Source: Rhabditoides inermis (lineage: Eukaryota > Nematoda > Chromadorea > Rhabditida > Rhabditidae). Taken from it: a stretch of DNA of 64,000 nucleotides. Location: positions 10,001-74,000 of the forward strand of contig CAWZYM010000297.1 in assembly GCA_963966185.1 (NCBI GenBank). The letters are read 5' to 3'. Positions 46,158 through 59,308 of the stretch are shown in pieces. Under the pieces are notes generated by a model. That model saw only the letters and a program-made list of their open reading frames with translations. It was not told the DNA's origin and searched no databases. Made by a program: the position numbers and the translations under genes. Position 1 is the first letter of the stretch. Every line of letters starts with the position of its first letter.

Positions 46158-47468
46158 GAGACTGACCTTGGCGCATGGCTCCTCCGACTCGCCAGTGACT
46201 CTCTTGATGTGTGGTTCTGCTGTCCTCCCACTGATATCACAGTGACCTCCTCGCCTGGACGTTGCTCCGAACTGGATACAAAAGATAAGCTATCATTTAT
46301 TAGAAATAAATGCTTCAATGAGTAAAAGTGTAACGTCACAACTTATGCGTTTCGCCATCTCATCCACCCGCAATCATATCTTCTATTATTAAAGGGAGTG
46401 TACACTCTGAATTTCGAAGTTGAGTTAGCACCGGGATAAGAAAATATGTTGAAAATGATGTACTTTTGTAAATGCAACTATGTGTCGGAGATACATATAA
46501 GTCGATAAAAAATACTGTTGAACATTGAAAATTGGCACCAATTGGCACCAATTTCTGCATTTTGATACTTTTTGCGCTCAATTTTCACCAACTTGCAGAC
46601 GTTTTCAGCAAATAGTTGTATTGACAAAACTGAGTCGTTTTCAACACATTTTCACATCCCGGTGTTAACTCAACTTCGGAATTCAGAGTGTACACTCTCT
46701 TTAATCAAACTATCAGATGGAACAAAAATCTTGGAACATATAGAAACATAATGAAAATACTGAAAATGAGTATGTGATATGGGATAATGGAAATGTAAAG
46801 CTCCACTGACACAGCGAGTGTGGTGATCCTCTCGAGTACGCGAATGAGCTTTCCACTCGAGCCGAGTGAGAGGAGGGCGGGCACGTGGGGTGCGAGGAGG
46901 GAGGGGTACGACTCACCGATGCCTGCGAGAATGGATTGAGCTGAGTAACAAAGTAAGTGAGTCATAGATAGTAACTGTGATAGTAACTAAAGATAACTGT
47001 GATAACTGTAATAACAGAGTAACTGTGATAACTGTGATAGTACGATAATGGAGTCACCTGACTGGATTACTCGGTTGATGAAGGCATGATGGAAATAAAT
47101 GGATTCACCCTCTATTTCGTGGAGCACCATGGGCAGCAGTTCCTTGTCGGCCTTCTCGGCCATTCTCGTCAGCCTGTCCAGGGCGGTCGACGCGCACTGC
47201 GACGATGTCCGACCGACCACTCCGATCACCTAGAATGACGTCATGGTGACGAGTGCGTATCGAATACGTTTCAACTATCGCATATAGTCACAACACCGTC
47301 GTACACAACTAATTGGCACTTTTTCTTTTTATTCATAACCGCATCAAAAATATTTCAAAGATCAACATACCTTGGCGAAGGTGGCTCGGTTGCTCTCGAA
47401 GGCCGGCTTGCCAGCAGCGTCGCACACCAATGGAAGGTAGGGGGCGAGGGCGGATATGCGGGACTGGA

Positions 47469-47523
<55 letters not shown>

Positions 47524-49434
47524 CCCCCCCTCTCTCTTTCTCAAAGTGATTACCTGGGACACGAGTGACAAGAATATGTGCAGCACGGCAGTCGACGTGG
47601 ATGGGGCGATGAGATATGTGGAGAGGAGAGGGAGGTAGGGAAGAAGGAGCTGAAAGTATTGCTACATTTGTCACATCTATGACCACCCACACCTTTACAC
47701 TTTACAAAATGCACTCAAGTGAATAAGATTCTCAAAAATACATAGGTTTCGCACATTACGTTTAATAATCAGCAAAAAAGGTGTAATGATAACATGTTCG
47801 ACTCTCACATCGGGTTTGTGATTGGCGACCATACTAGCGAGTTGGAGGATCGACAGAGGCTCCGAGCAATCCGAGCCCCACCCGTTCACGGTCTGCAACA
47901 AATCATCATCAATCATGATATGGACTCGAGAACGAACAAGTACAAACAGTAACAACAACTGTATAGATAGATAGAGGTAAGTACCTTTCCCTCCCTCGCC
48001 GGTCCGTCCTGCAGCACCCGCATCAGCTGGGGGAGGTGCGCGTGCACCGGCTCCCGGTTGTCAGAGTAGATCTGCGGCAGCACGCGCAGCAGAGAGTAGT
48101 TGCCTCAAAGAAGAATTCGATCTCCTTAGGATGAAAGAAGAATTTGATGTTTGAGATTTCCTTAGGATTTCGGTAGAAGAAGAATTTGACATGATAAATT
48201 CCTTAGGATTACGATAAGAGTATAATTTGACATGCGACACTTCCTCAGGATTACGATAAGAACGTATTGTGGCTTGTTACATTCCCTCACTCAGGAGTAG
48301 GATAAGAAAAAATGACGTGCGACACTCCCTTAGGGTCACGCGGTGACGTTAAGAAAAACAGTTGTCATGTAACATCCACTTAAAATTACGATAAGAAAAA
48401 AATGTGACATAGGATCGGTGGATAGGACACTCCTCGGATAAACAGATAAACTATTAACAAAAAATTATGTTTTGGCGTACCGTTGATAACGTTTCCGATG
48501 ATCTGTATACTGTATTGTGCGAGTGCCTTCCCATTGTGGATGGCAGACAGGGAGATGTAGGACGACACGGACTTGACGAGCTCCTGAACAAATCACATCA
48601 CTAATCGCATTTATCTCCTAAATGCTTAACTAAATCACAATTCACGTTCAGTTTTCCCATTGACATGAGCTCATTTCAATTCCCATTTTCTTTTCACTTG
48701 ACACGAAATAATTGGATCCACACATCGGTTGTATGATCATAGATAGATCAGGAACAGACAAATAACCTAATTGGAAACCGCACAAATAAGGAGTGTGGAT
48801 GTACCTTGTTGTCCGACTGGAGTGCTTTGATGGCAGCTGGCAGGGCGATCGTCATCACTGACTTGTTGGCGTAGTGCTGCAAACGGAAAACGATCAACAC
48901 ATTAGCATCCACATCTAACAATATGATCTGTGATCTGTACTTATGTTCTGTTACGCCAACATCTTGATAGGTTATCATGGATAGTTTCGTTCTTCATGAT
49001 CGTGCTTGAAACAGGTTCGGACAAAAATATCAGGCAGAATGGAAGACTCACATAGAACAGACTGCTGAGCAGATCGCTCGCGATCCGACAGTGCGGCGAG
49101 TCGACGTAGTCAGTCGAAGAGGTGGCGAGGGAAGACATCGGGTGCCTGGAAGTGACGTCATAGTGATTGATTATGACGTCATTGTTGATTGCACTCACCG
49201 CAGACAGCACTCCAGCACGTCTACCAACTCCGGTGAGTAAGTCTCCATCGAGTGAGTCTCCCTGGAAACATTGATTTTTTGAGATTTGTCTTCATGTCTT
49301 GATTGGCATTGGCGCACGTGACTCCGCCGAGTTCCCTATTCGCCCGTCGCTCGCCTCTCTAAGTGTGCCCCTCCCGCACGTTGCAACACCCCCCTTTTGT
49401 GTGTGCAAACACTGTATTCAACCAGCTGACCCCT

Positions 49435-49465
<31 letters not shown>

Positions 49466-50396
49466 TTCTCCTTTTCTCTCTCTCTCTCTCTCTCTCTATC
49501 TCTATCTCTCCTCTCCCCGTTACTAACACTCCATGTCGAAATCGCCGCGAATTTTCGAGAGTGATTCGACGATTCGAGCTGTCAAAAAGCGTGCTTTCCG
49601 GTGTTTGTTGTATGACGCAGATCTGGAATCATTTCTCGAGTCTCCATGTCACATCTCGAGTGCACTCTGGACTTCTTGACAAAACATGAGTGAGAAACAG
49701 GCTGGCTGGAGCCAAGCCCAGTTCGAGCCCAGGACGCTGGGCAGGCTGGGCAACCCAAGCCCAGAAGAGTGTGAGATGAAACCGTACACCGCGCACGGAA
49801 ACTGTTTGCCGCACGATAACATCGCCTCTCTCGCTGTTTGCACTCGAACACAGGTCACTTTTTCTGTTGCAACTGACTCTCTCTCTCTCCCTCTCCCTCT
49901 CTCTCCCTCTATCTCTATCTCTCTCTCCCTCTCTCTCTCTCTCTCTGCCTGAATCACCGGGTTCCACCACCACTCGAACGACCACAATCACGTCTCCAAT
50001 AATTGGCGCGTGCACACCCATATAATGCGAATCACGTTCTCTCGAATCGATTCCGACACCAAACTTCAACATCAAACTCATCTCCACGTGACCACTCAGA
50101 CCCAATCACAAATCAATCGATAATGAATCGATACCTTATGGCGGCGAGTATGCGGGCGATTACGATCTCCACCACACTCCGGTCGACTCTGTTGTCCGCG
50201 TATCCGCCCCGATCCAGGATACCCTTGATCCGCGAGAACGCCGTGTGCTGCAGGCAATCAATCGATAATCAATAAATCGATCAATAACTCGCGAACTCAC
50301 CAGATCGGTGATGACGTCATAGTCGGATATCTGGAAGAGCTGCCCGGTGCTGTTCAACTGGCGCTGCTCCAGCACCCGCACCATCAGGGGGTGCAT
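42839..50396 (-). CDS. melt/VEPH1: Melted/VEPH1 orthologue (PH-domain protein)
   Basis: In insects and vertebrates Melted/VEPH1 is a membrane-bound modulator of insulin-FOXO, TOR and TGF-beta signalling. Start ATG 50396 ([20 protein letters not shown], exon 50301-50396), next exon 50135-50247. Helical-repeat exons follow between about 49.3 and 46.8 kb, e.g. [17 protein letters not shown], matching the family's TPHAKIASD block, and [20 protein letters not shown]. The middle (46-44 kb) is a poorly conserved linker. The C terminus holds the PH domain: [40 protein letters not shown] and [20 protein letters not shown] at 42839-42841. This matches the family in sequence and in position at the C terminus. 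All introns are short and several are mostly GA repeats. A TTAA MITE sits in one. Confidence 0.9.
46107..46160. repeat. (GA)n microsatellite in Melted intron
   Basis: Nearly pure GA tract beside an exon border. Confidence 0.9.
46393..46700. mobile_element. TTAA-flanked MITE, family B, in Melted intron
   Basis: 308 bases. Left end AGGGAGTGTACACTCTGAAT and right end are inverted over about 48 bases, flanked by TTAA on both sides (46389-46392 and 46701-46704). Unrelated in sequence to family A. No coding capacity. Confidence 0.8.
47471..47535. repeat. (CT)n followed by C run
   Basis: In the sense of the Melted gene this is (G)n(GA)n after the donor, the same composition as the duplicated introns at 12.9-13.7 kb. 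Confidence 0.9.
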
Positions 50397-50974
50397 CGTG
50401 AGATCGATAGTCAATCAATAAATCGATATAGTTGGTAGATCAGAGAGTGCAAATATCGGGGGCGATCTGTGTTTGGCCGGTGCTCTCGCCCCGAGGCTGG
50501 TAATATGTAGAGAGGAGAGGCGCCGGCGGGAGAGAGAGAGAGAGAGAGCACCTGGCAAAGCACACATTAGAGAGAGGAGAGAGAGAGAGGAATAACATAG
50601 CATACACGTACGCGCGAGAGGACCATAACAACGCTACTTCTGTATATTAGTCTTTTACAACGAGAACAGGAGGACTATTGAACAATAACAGTCAAATGAC
50701 TATACAATCGCACCATGAAACGTACAGCGGAAACCAACAATTGAGCGATCGACTATATCGGGTGCCGCGCACACCTGTCTGCAAAAAAGGGCGGCTTCGA
50801 AAATGCGGGGGAATATATAATCCATGTGGCAATAGAAAGCCACAATTCACAATAACGAATTCTCATCGTTGCGAAGAGTTGCGGATAAGAATGGAATATA
50901 GACATGCACACACACACGCCGACAACGCGCGAGTCTCGATCTAAGGTGAGTAATGCGCGAGAGAGAGGGAGAGA

Positions 50975-51035
<61 letters not shown>

Positions 51036-51801
51036 GAGGGCGGTCAGTCAATGTGTGTCAGCAGCGGCGGGCGGCGCGGCCTTGAGCCCTCGCTTGCCCT
51101 CTCGCCCCCCGATCGAAACGCATCTTGGAAACGTACGGGCAGACTGTGAGGAGACAGTGTGATCGATTGTCGCCCGGCCTCCCACTCTCCCCCAGCCACT
51201 ATCGCCTTATCAGTGAGTAACACGCCACTTCTCGTCAGCATCGCACAAAAACTCGATCCATCATTTTCGCGCTCCATTTGACAATGTCTTGGTTGTCGCA
51301 TCTGTAAAAGGAGTGTGCGGCGGGTCGGCTGCGGAAACTCCCTTGTGACGTCACAGCCCACTTCATTTCGATCCACTCCTACACGACGAAAGGGAAACGC
51401 CGAATCGACTACGCACCGGAAACAAAAAAGGCGGCAAAGCAACAGGGGAACATGTTATAACACTTTATCTTTTATATGATATATACACTGTGTACAATAT
51501 GCACAAAAGATTGCACCCATGAAAGATGGCAAAGAGAGAGAGGGGGGGGGGGGGAGAGAGAAGGACTCGCAACATCAATCCGTCCTATCAGGCAATCAGT
51601 CATGTGAGAATAATGATGGATGGATGGAAACAAGGCACTGACTATGTACAGGGAAGGGGAAGGGGGAACACCACGTGACGTCATTACCGTATTGAAACAC
51701 AAGTAGTACACAAGCTACAAGCACAAAAAAATAGTACCTAGACACTTACAGAAGGGTTAGTAATCTGATGAAGGAATATTAATAATCAGCTGACCAGGTA
51801 T
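50397..51801. promoter_or_regulatory. Melted upstream region
   Basis: Contains (GA)n at about 50959-51031 and no supported coding exon. It probably holds the Melted promoter (minus) and the 3' flank of the PLEKHM1-like gene; a 5' UTR exon cannot be excluded. Confidence 0.35.
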
Positions 51802-52678
51802 TCACTCAAAGTCGGGGCAGTCCGCATCCATTTTGGCAGCGAACGAAGACTTTCGAGCGCACTTCGGACACACATTCTTCTCGGCACAATCGCGGTGGAA
51901 TACAGAGAAGCATTCGCGACACTGAAAACAGACAAGTTATATTTGCATGCACATTATATGTTTTAGAAATCTACATAACAAAAAGGAACTCATTAATTAA
52001 CAATAATTACTTAGATCAAATGCTCGTAAAAATTGCAATACTACTCACAGTTTCTGAAGGTTCTATTTCACAAAATCAACAACATAACATAATGATTCTA
52101 ACAGCTAACATGCTACATAAAACATCCTTAATATATTGAGAAATGTAAATATTCACTCGATGAATAAATTATCAATACCAACCCTGTGTATGATATCGGT
52201 CTGGAATGGGTAGATCACATCGCCCCGATCACACATCTCACACACAAAACCCTGAAATGGAAAAAGAATTACGAAACAACTAAATTACATTAGCTATTGA
52301 AACATCAACACCTAACATACAATAGGCGATCTCTTAAAACATAGAAACCATGGAAAGTCACAGTTACCCTTGCCTCATCTACCGTATATTGATATTCTAC
52401 CGTACCGTACACTCTTCGCGCCCACCGTACCTTCTGTCTGCACAGTCCACATCCGGCGACATGTCCCACACAGTGGCGGAGGAGGAGCGACAGCTGACGC
52501 TCCATCACCCCAGACGACGTGTTCAGAAGGTCCTACAAGGGTCTCTCTCTTCTATCCCTCCCCCTCTCTCTCTCTCCTTTCACTCACATGGAATGAGTAG
52601 AGATGCACGTCTTCGTAGAGATACTGCTTCGGCCAGACACGCCTACAAAATTACAACTCATTTTGAAAAACGAGAGAG

Positions 52679-52735
<57 letters not shown>

Positions 52736-53502
52736 GAGAGAGAGGAGAGAGAGAAGAGAGAGAGATCCGTTCCACCAACCTCTTGAGATCCTCGGCTACC
52801 GAGTCCCTGCACGAGAAGAGATAGAGAGACACAGACTGCAGGCGCTCACGGAGGTCCTGCAAACATTTACATACGAATGACTTACAGACGCGTACAAAAG
52901 TATTGGGAGGAAGGGACCGAAACCGTGTGCCATCAGTTTTCAAAATACTACAAAGTAAATTTTCTCGGAAAGACTCTCACCTTGACTAGGGCGAGCTGCT
53001 TGCTGTGTTGGTAGAGGGCGGGTGCGTGCTCGTCGAGTCGAACGACGGCGCGGTCCCCGTTCCGGTCCAGCCAGCTACGCGCCTAGACAACGCATAACAA
53101 TCATAAGATTGCAATGGTCCCATAGGTGAAATAAAAATATGAACTACTTAGAATTATACAGCAAACCATCCATCAACTCTTATACAATCACTGAAACCTA
53201 CAACCTACAACCTACATACAACAGCTGCTGGGAAGGGCAACGCATTTTTTGCAATGTCCCATACAAATAGTTCAACAATTCTATGGTTCACAAGTACATC
53301 TGCACAGCACACGCTTGATACTAATGATACTAATAGATAGAGAGCTAGCGAACCTTGATGCTGACTCGCCGGGGGCGACTGTCCCAACTGGCAACGAGAC
53401 GGGCAGGAATGGGGCTCTCCTCACACCCACCCATACACTCCGTGCAGTAGTAGCGCGCGGTCAGAGCACACACCCTAAAAAGGTGACGTCATCCTTCCCT
53501 CT

Positions 53503-53550
<48 letters not shown>

Positions 53551-55177
53551 CCTCCCTCCCTTTCTACCCACCTATATTCTCCGAACGATCCTCCGATGCT
53601 CCTTCTGCAGACGGGGCATCTGAATGCCTGCGCATCCAGTCCCTTCTCTTTGGGTAGAGAGAGAAGACGGGATAGCACAGACGCATCGTCCGACATGTCC
53701 AACTGAAACAAAACATAAAGAACTATTAACAATAAGTTTCTCACACAATATAGTATATGCCAGCATCAGTTCACAGCAATCGATGAGGACTGGCGGAAAG
53801 CAAAACAAAAAGCAAAAAAAAAAACGCACCTCGTCTTCCTCCGTAATCTCGCTCCCCAGTCGCTTCCTCTCCGTACCTCCTGCGCCTCCCTCCTCCTTCT
53901 CCTCCTCCCCCTTCTCCTCCTCCGTCTTCTTCTGCTCCTTCTCCTCGTCAAGAGAAGAATCCGAGTCAACCTACAAAACATTTAATAAACATAAACTATA
54001 AAGTTTTACAAAACAATTTTCTTTAAAAAAAAACTTTCACAATCACTTTCACATACCAGCGGCTATAAACACGTTTCTACAAACTGCTACATACAGACAA
54101 CTAAACTATGCACAATTCTTTTCAACTTGAACCCCACAACTTCACCACCACACAGCACACCCACTCGAATGGCCTTCCGGAGCGCGGCTCCAAACGAGAC
54201 GACCGCCGTGGCAGATTCGATGGAAGACGAGTGCGCCTCGCTCACGTCATCACACGACGACTACAAGCACTACATCTACACTCTACACACACAACGAGGC
54301 TTCTGGGAGGACTGACCGGTCCAGTTGGGATGGCCCATCCCCTGCCGAGTAGACTGTTGCCGCCCCAGGCCCCGCCCTCGCCGCACGCTGTCAGCTCGTC
54401 GTGCAGGGATGTGCCCAGCACCGACGTGTCGCGAGACAGCGACAGAACCTGAAACCAGATGTTTCCACACAATATTTTATCATTCGTCATACGATTTAGA
54501 ATAAGAAATTGGTTCTCTTGAAAACGCACCTCAATCGACCGTCCCTCCGACTGAGACGCCTGTTCCTCCTTCTCCCTTTCCTCCTGCTCCTCCTGCTCCT
54601 TCTCGTCCACATCATCCTTGAACGGATTCGTTTCTTCCAACTCGTTCGATCCGTGTTTCAACGTGGCCATTTCCGAAATTTCTGCAATCACAAACTAATC
54701 ACGGTCTGTATTAGACACACTGACCATCCTTCTCCTTCTCCTCCTCCACTGATCGCTCCTTCTCCTGCTCATTCTCCGAAAACACGTCATCTGCTCGGTC
54801 TGCTTCCTTCTCCTCCTCCTCTTCTTTCGTCGTCTCCAGATCCGCATCGACCACAGAAGCACTCGTCGATTCCCTAGAACGAAAATGCATTGATTCCCAA
54901 GCTGTTTAAACAAAGGATCATCATTCATCGTGGACGCAATGCTGGAAAACATTTTAAATTTGTCTTTCATATTTGAAAGCAACTTCTTTCAAATCTACGC
55001 AACGTGGCGAAATAAAAATGAAATACGCTAAATCAGGATAAATCTGGATAAATGTCGAGTATAAGAACAACAAAACCTTGCCCACCTGACAGCCTCGCTC
55101 TCGATGCCCGAATCGAGTGTCTCACTCTGCTGAATGCGAGTCTCCGCGTCGGGCACACTCTGCAACACACATCTCTG

Positions 55178-55220
<43 letters not shown>

Positions 55221-58200
55221 CTCTACCTCTCTCCACCCACCTTGCCTCCCTCCTCCAGCAGTCCCCCAATGGTACTGCCCGTCTCGCTCCGGCTCCTGCT
55301 CTCACTGCTGCTCCGACTGCTCTTCCGCGGACGGAGAACACGACGCTGCACCAGAAGGGGCAGGCCAGATTCTGGAAAGACGTTCGACGTCTTCTAACTT
55401 CCCCTTCTCGTTCGCTGCTCTCCCACTCACCCATCACTCCTCCCTCCACGGGAGTACTGCTCATCGGCCCTTCCTCTCCCCCTCCCCCTCCTCCTCCTCC
55501 TCTCTTCTTCTTCTCCCTCCCCTCTCCTCTTCTATCCACCATCGAGGGATGAGAGTAGACAGAAGCGTTGTCGTCGTCCGAAGAAGCGGCTGAAAAGGGT
55601 CAAACATGTATTATACGTTTCACGAAAACGGTTAAAATCAAAAGACGATAAACAATAATCGAGCTTTCGTATACATCTGTCACATACAGCTTTCATATTT
55701 ACCCGCTGACCCACAGTCGCGCATTGTCCGCGCCCCCTACTCTTTTCGCACAGATTGCCGCTGCCTGCCGCATCTACTCTTCCCCGCGCATATTCTCCTC
55801 GCAACGGCTCTTCCATGCGAGTTCTTCGTTCTTTGTTATTTTGATCATTATTTTATAATATTTACTAACTAGTATATGTTTGTTGTCCTTGTCTTATGTG
55901 TTTGTGTATCTCTGATGAGTGCTCCGCCTCGCATGAGACTGTCCGAACAATCCAGTCAGATGATAGGAGCCGAAACTGGGTTGTTCAACAATACATGTTA
56001 TCCCTTTTTCCACTTTCTTCTTTCAACCACTCACACTTGAGCCTCTCTCTCTCCCTCTTCTCCCTCTCTCGCATGGTTGGTGCTCCCTTGACGCGGTGTG
56101 GGATGGGGGAGATGGGCGAGACGGGAACCAGGTCCAGCGCGTTCACTCCCACCTACAACGACACATCATCATGAGCAATCAATCAATCAATAATTATTTG
56201 ACAGATGATGAAAACAGAACTCACCTCCTCCTCCTTTCCTCCATTGTCCGAAGGCAGTCGACGGGGAGGTAGTTGACCAACTGAAAACGGAGGAAATGAC
56301 TTCTACAGAAAAAAAACACCATCTACAAAATTTCCCAACATCAACGATACCGGAAACACGTCATCCTCATCGCATAAAAAAGTAATAAATCAATAAATCA
56401 ATATCTCGCACCCCTGATAGGTTGTCCGTCGACCAGACCAGCCAGGATGAGAGGCGACGGCGTCCACGTATTCAGAAACGACGAGTTGGTGGGGGCGCCT
56501 ACAAAGTACCGTACTCGTAAGCTACAGTACTCGCTTGGCTACCGTCTACTCACCGACGCCGCACCTGCCGAGCATGCCCTTCAGGTAGTCCTTCATTCTC
56601 TCCACCTGCTCCACGTCCCGCAGATAGGCGTGCTCGTGGTAGAACTGGCTGCAAACAATCAACAAATACAAATGAGTAATAGAGTAATCAATGATCAAAA
56701 ACAGCAATGAGGTCAGATAATTTCAAATTAGACTGTTCTAGTAATAGAAACATTCACAATACTGCGTTGTTTCTGCGCAAGAATGTCATTTTGAATACAC
56801 TTTACACATGTCAATGAAGAAACTATAAATGATAAGTTTCATGTATTCGTCATTTCAAAAAATCATGAGCAATAATAATTCGCTGTGTGAATCAAATCAA
56901 ATTTTCCTCATCAATCTCAGTTGTTAAAAACCCGTATAAATTATTATTGAATATTGAATGATGAAAAAATAACAAATATGGTATTAGCAACAAGCGGCGT
57001 GCAAGTCAAATAACCTATGACAAAAAAGGAAAAGAGTAATCGACTGACTTGACGGCGCGTCTCTCTTGTATCAGTAGCTGGACGTAGTGTTCCAGCGAGC
57101 CCTCGTTCAACACGATCCGAACCCACGCCTGCGAGAAATCACAATCAACCTGTCCTTCCCTAAACCCCTTCTCTGATTTACTGCATGTGAAAATGTACAA
57201 TAAAGTGTACAACAATCATTCAAACCTACTTGTACTCGTGCAATCAACACAATCAAATCAATATTTCCCTCTCAACTACATGACTACATCCACAGAACCA
57301 CAGGAACAGCAAAACAATGAATATTAAAATCATTTGTTTCCCACGTCCCCCATTAGCTTTTCTGCACACAATAACGTTCATGGCATTCAATATACTAATA
57401 CTATTCGTTTCAACCTTTCAAAATTGATTAAATATTTCATTTCTCATGAATACGAGGAAAGAGTGAAGAAAACAGATGATAGAGTGCATCCTTTGTTCCG
57501 AAAATAGCTGCCACGCCATAAATAGCTCCCGTGATCTCCCACTCTCTCTCTCTCTCTCTCTCCATTGCCATTCACTTTCTCCCCCAATATCTTCGGGTTC
57601 AGACTTGCATATGCAGCATTTGCTATGCTGATAAGAGAGGGGAAGAGACAAAGGGATGAGACACGCAAGTGAACCCACTCATACACACACAGAAATGCAT
57701 GTAAATAGTACGAATGTGGAGAGATCAAAGAATCAATGTGTATATGGAGCAGACAGATCAGTAGACGAAGGAGAAGGAGCAAGAAGCAGAAAAAAATTCA
57801 ATAACGATGAGATAGTCTGACACTGCCTTCCAGAAAACTACTGAACAACTAAACTACTCACCCGTCCCTTGCCGATCTCGGATCGAATCTGATTGAGTGC
57901 ATTGATCTGCGATGTGATACTGCGGTGAGAGTACTTGCTCACAAACGGCCAGAAGTTCTACAAGTAATCAATCGATCGATCGAACACATAATCAATAACT
58001 GACCGGCTCTGGGTACTTTGCGTAGCGGCTTCCTTTAAGGAAAAAAGGATCTCGCAGTCCGTGAATAAAAACCGCCTCAACCACATTGCACAGGTTCTGC
58101 GTGATCTCACTGCAATCGATATTCGATCAATAACACAATCGATAATTCAACAACCAGTCAATCGACACTTACGGTGGTATGCAGTTCTTAGAGGAGACCT

Positions 58201-58333
58201 TGGCTCCGACGGCTGCTTTCAACACAGAGTCCAACTCCTGCGACAGCGCTTGTTTACGCCTGAAACTGTGCGTTAAAAAGTAATTAATAATGAAGCCGAA
58301 CCTGTCGTGGGCGGATTTGTTGCTGGCAGCCAT
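51802..58333 (-). CDS. PLEKHM1/Rubicon-family protein: RUN plus Rubicon-homology domain
   Basis: Family members act on late endosomes and autophagosomes through Rab7. ATG 58333 starts MAASNKSAHDR. The RUN domain follows with LCNVVEAVFIHGLRD, NFWPFVSKYSHR and RAWVRIVLNEGSLEHYVQLL, close to PLEKHM1. The middle exons (about 56.5-53.7 kb) are acidic, Ser- and Glu-rich and not conserved. The C terminus is a Cys/His Rubicon-homology domain: EKGLDAQAFRCPVCRRSIGG, YYCTECMGGCEESPIPARLV, CGLCRQK, FVCEMCDRGDVIYPF and FHRDCAEKNVCPKCARK, TGA 51802-51804. I did not find a PH domain, so architecture is Rubicon-like while the RUN and RH sequences look closer to PLEKHM1. Confidence 0.85.
52677..52766. repeat. 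(GA)n tract in an RH-domain intron
   Basis: Interrupted GA repeat on the plus strand, CT in the sense of the gene. Confidence 0.9.
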
Positions 58334-59308
58334 AGTATATCAGTGAGTGAGTAGATCAGAGCTTCTCGTGCGCCAGAATGCAGCTGAAATGGCGTGGCGA
58401 TAGTGGGGAATACTTGTAGGAGAGATTAGAAAGTGCAGATAGAGCGATAAGCGGATCAAGACAAAAACGGAAGGTTCGGTTGGCAGACAGAGCAAATTTC
58501 GATAAAGCATTCAGGAAAATACATCCAAAGGCGATGGAAGGCCAACCACATTGAATCACACTGTAAACAATGACCGTTTGGTTGGGAAATAAGGATGGGG
58601 GTCGATTGGAGCAATTGGTTCTCATAACAGCCCCACTCTTCGTCAATGGTACTTTCATGGACAGGCGAGTACAGACAGTGGAAGAGTGTGGAGACTCGCT
58701 GATTGGTGCGAGTGGTCGCATGCTTATCACGGCCACACCATACCATGACACCGCCTGTCCGACGAACAGTCACGTGCCGACTCATGATTGCGGCGCTAAG
58801 CTGATTCAGTTATCGCTTTGATAAAAATGATACAAGTTCATGTTGTTCGTTGTAAAACATCAATCTTTGAAACAACCATATCGTACCGTGATGATGGGTT
58901 TATATTGCAGGCAGTCGCACTTTGAAGCGATTAGACATCAATGGGTGGGCATGGCATGACATGACGTGAATGAAATTTCAATGACAAATGTTTTCTGATT
59001 AAAAATAGAACTACAAAATGTAAAAATAACAACAAATCCAGAAAACAGCTGATGGATCGTGTGGCGAAAAGATGGTCCCACCGCGAAAGTAAATTTCAAA
59101 ATATATGCGCGGGAATTTTCACAAGACGCCGTCGTTCAAAAATCAATAATCCTGTTTTGCTAATTTTACGTAGTTTTGTTGTTCTTTATTTTGTTCTATT
59201 GCCGTTTTCATGTTCACGTTATAGCCAGGGATCATGCGTCATAAACAAAATGCTTCGAACATCAAACAAAATAGCATCAACTCGTCCTCTTCCGGTAGCA
59301 GCCACACC
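58334..59308. promoter_or_regulatory. Divergent promoter region between the PLEKHM1-like and CENP-A genes
   Basis: About 975 bases between two start codons facing away from each other. Open frames here in both directions match no family I know and lack splice support. Confidence 0.4.

Noticed and set aside
58456..58821. Possible mariner-like fragment between the PLEKHM1-like and CENP-A genes
   Set aside because: A short VMVW word suggested a transposase, but no catalytic motif or further similarity is present.
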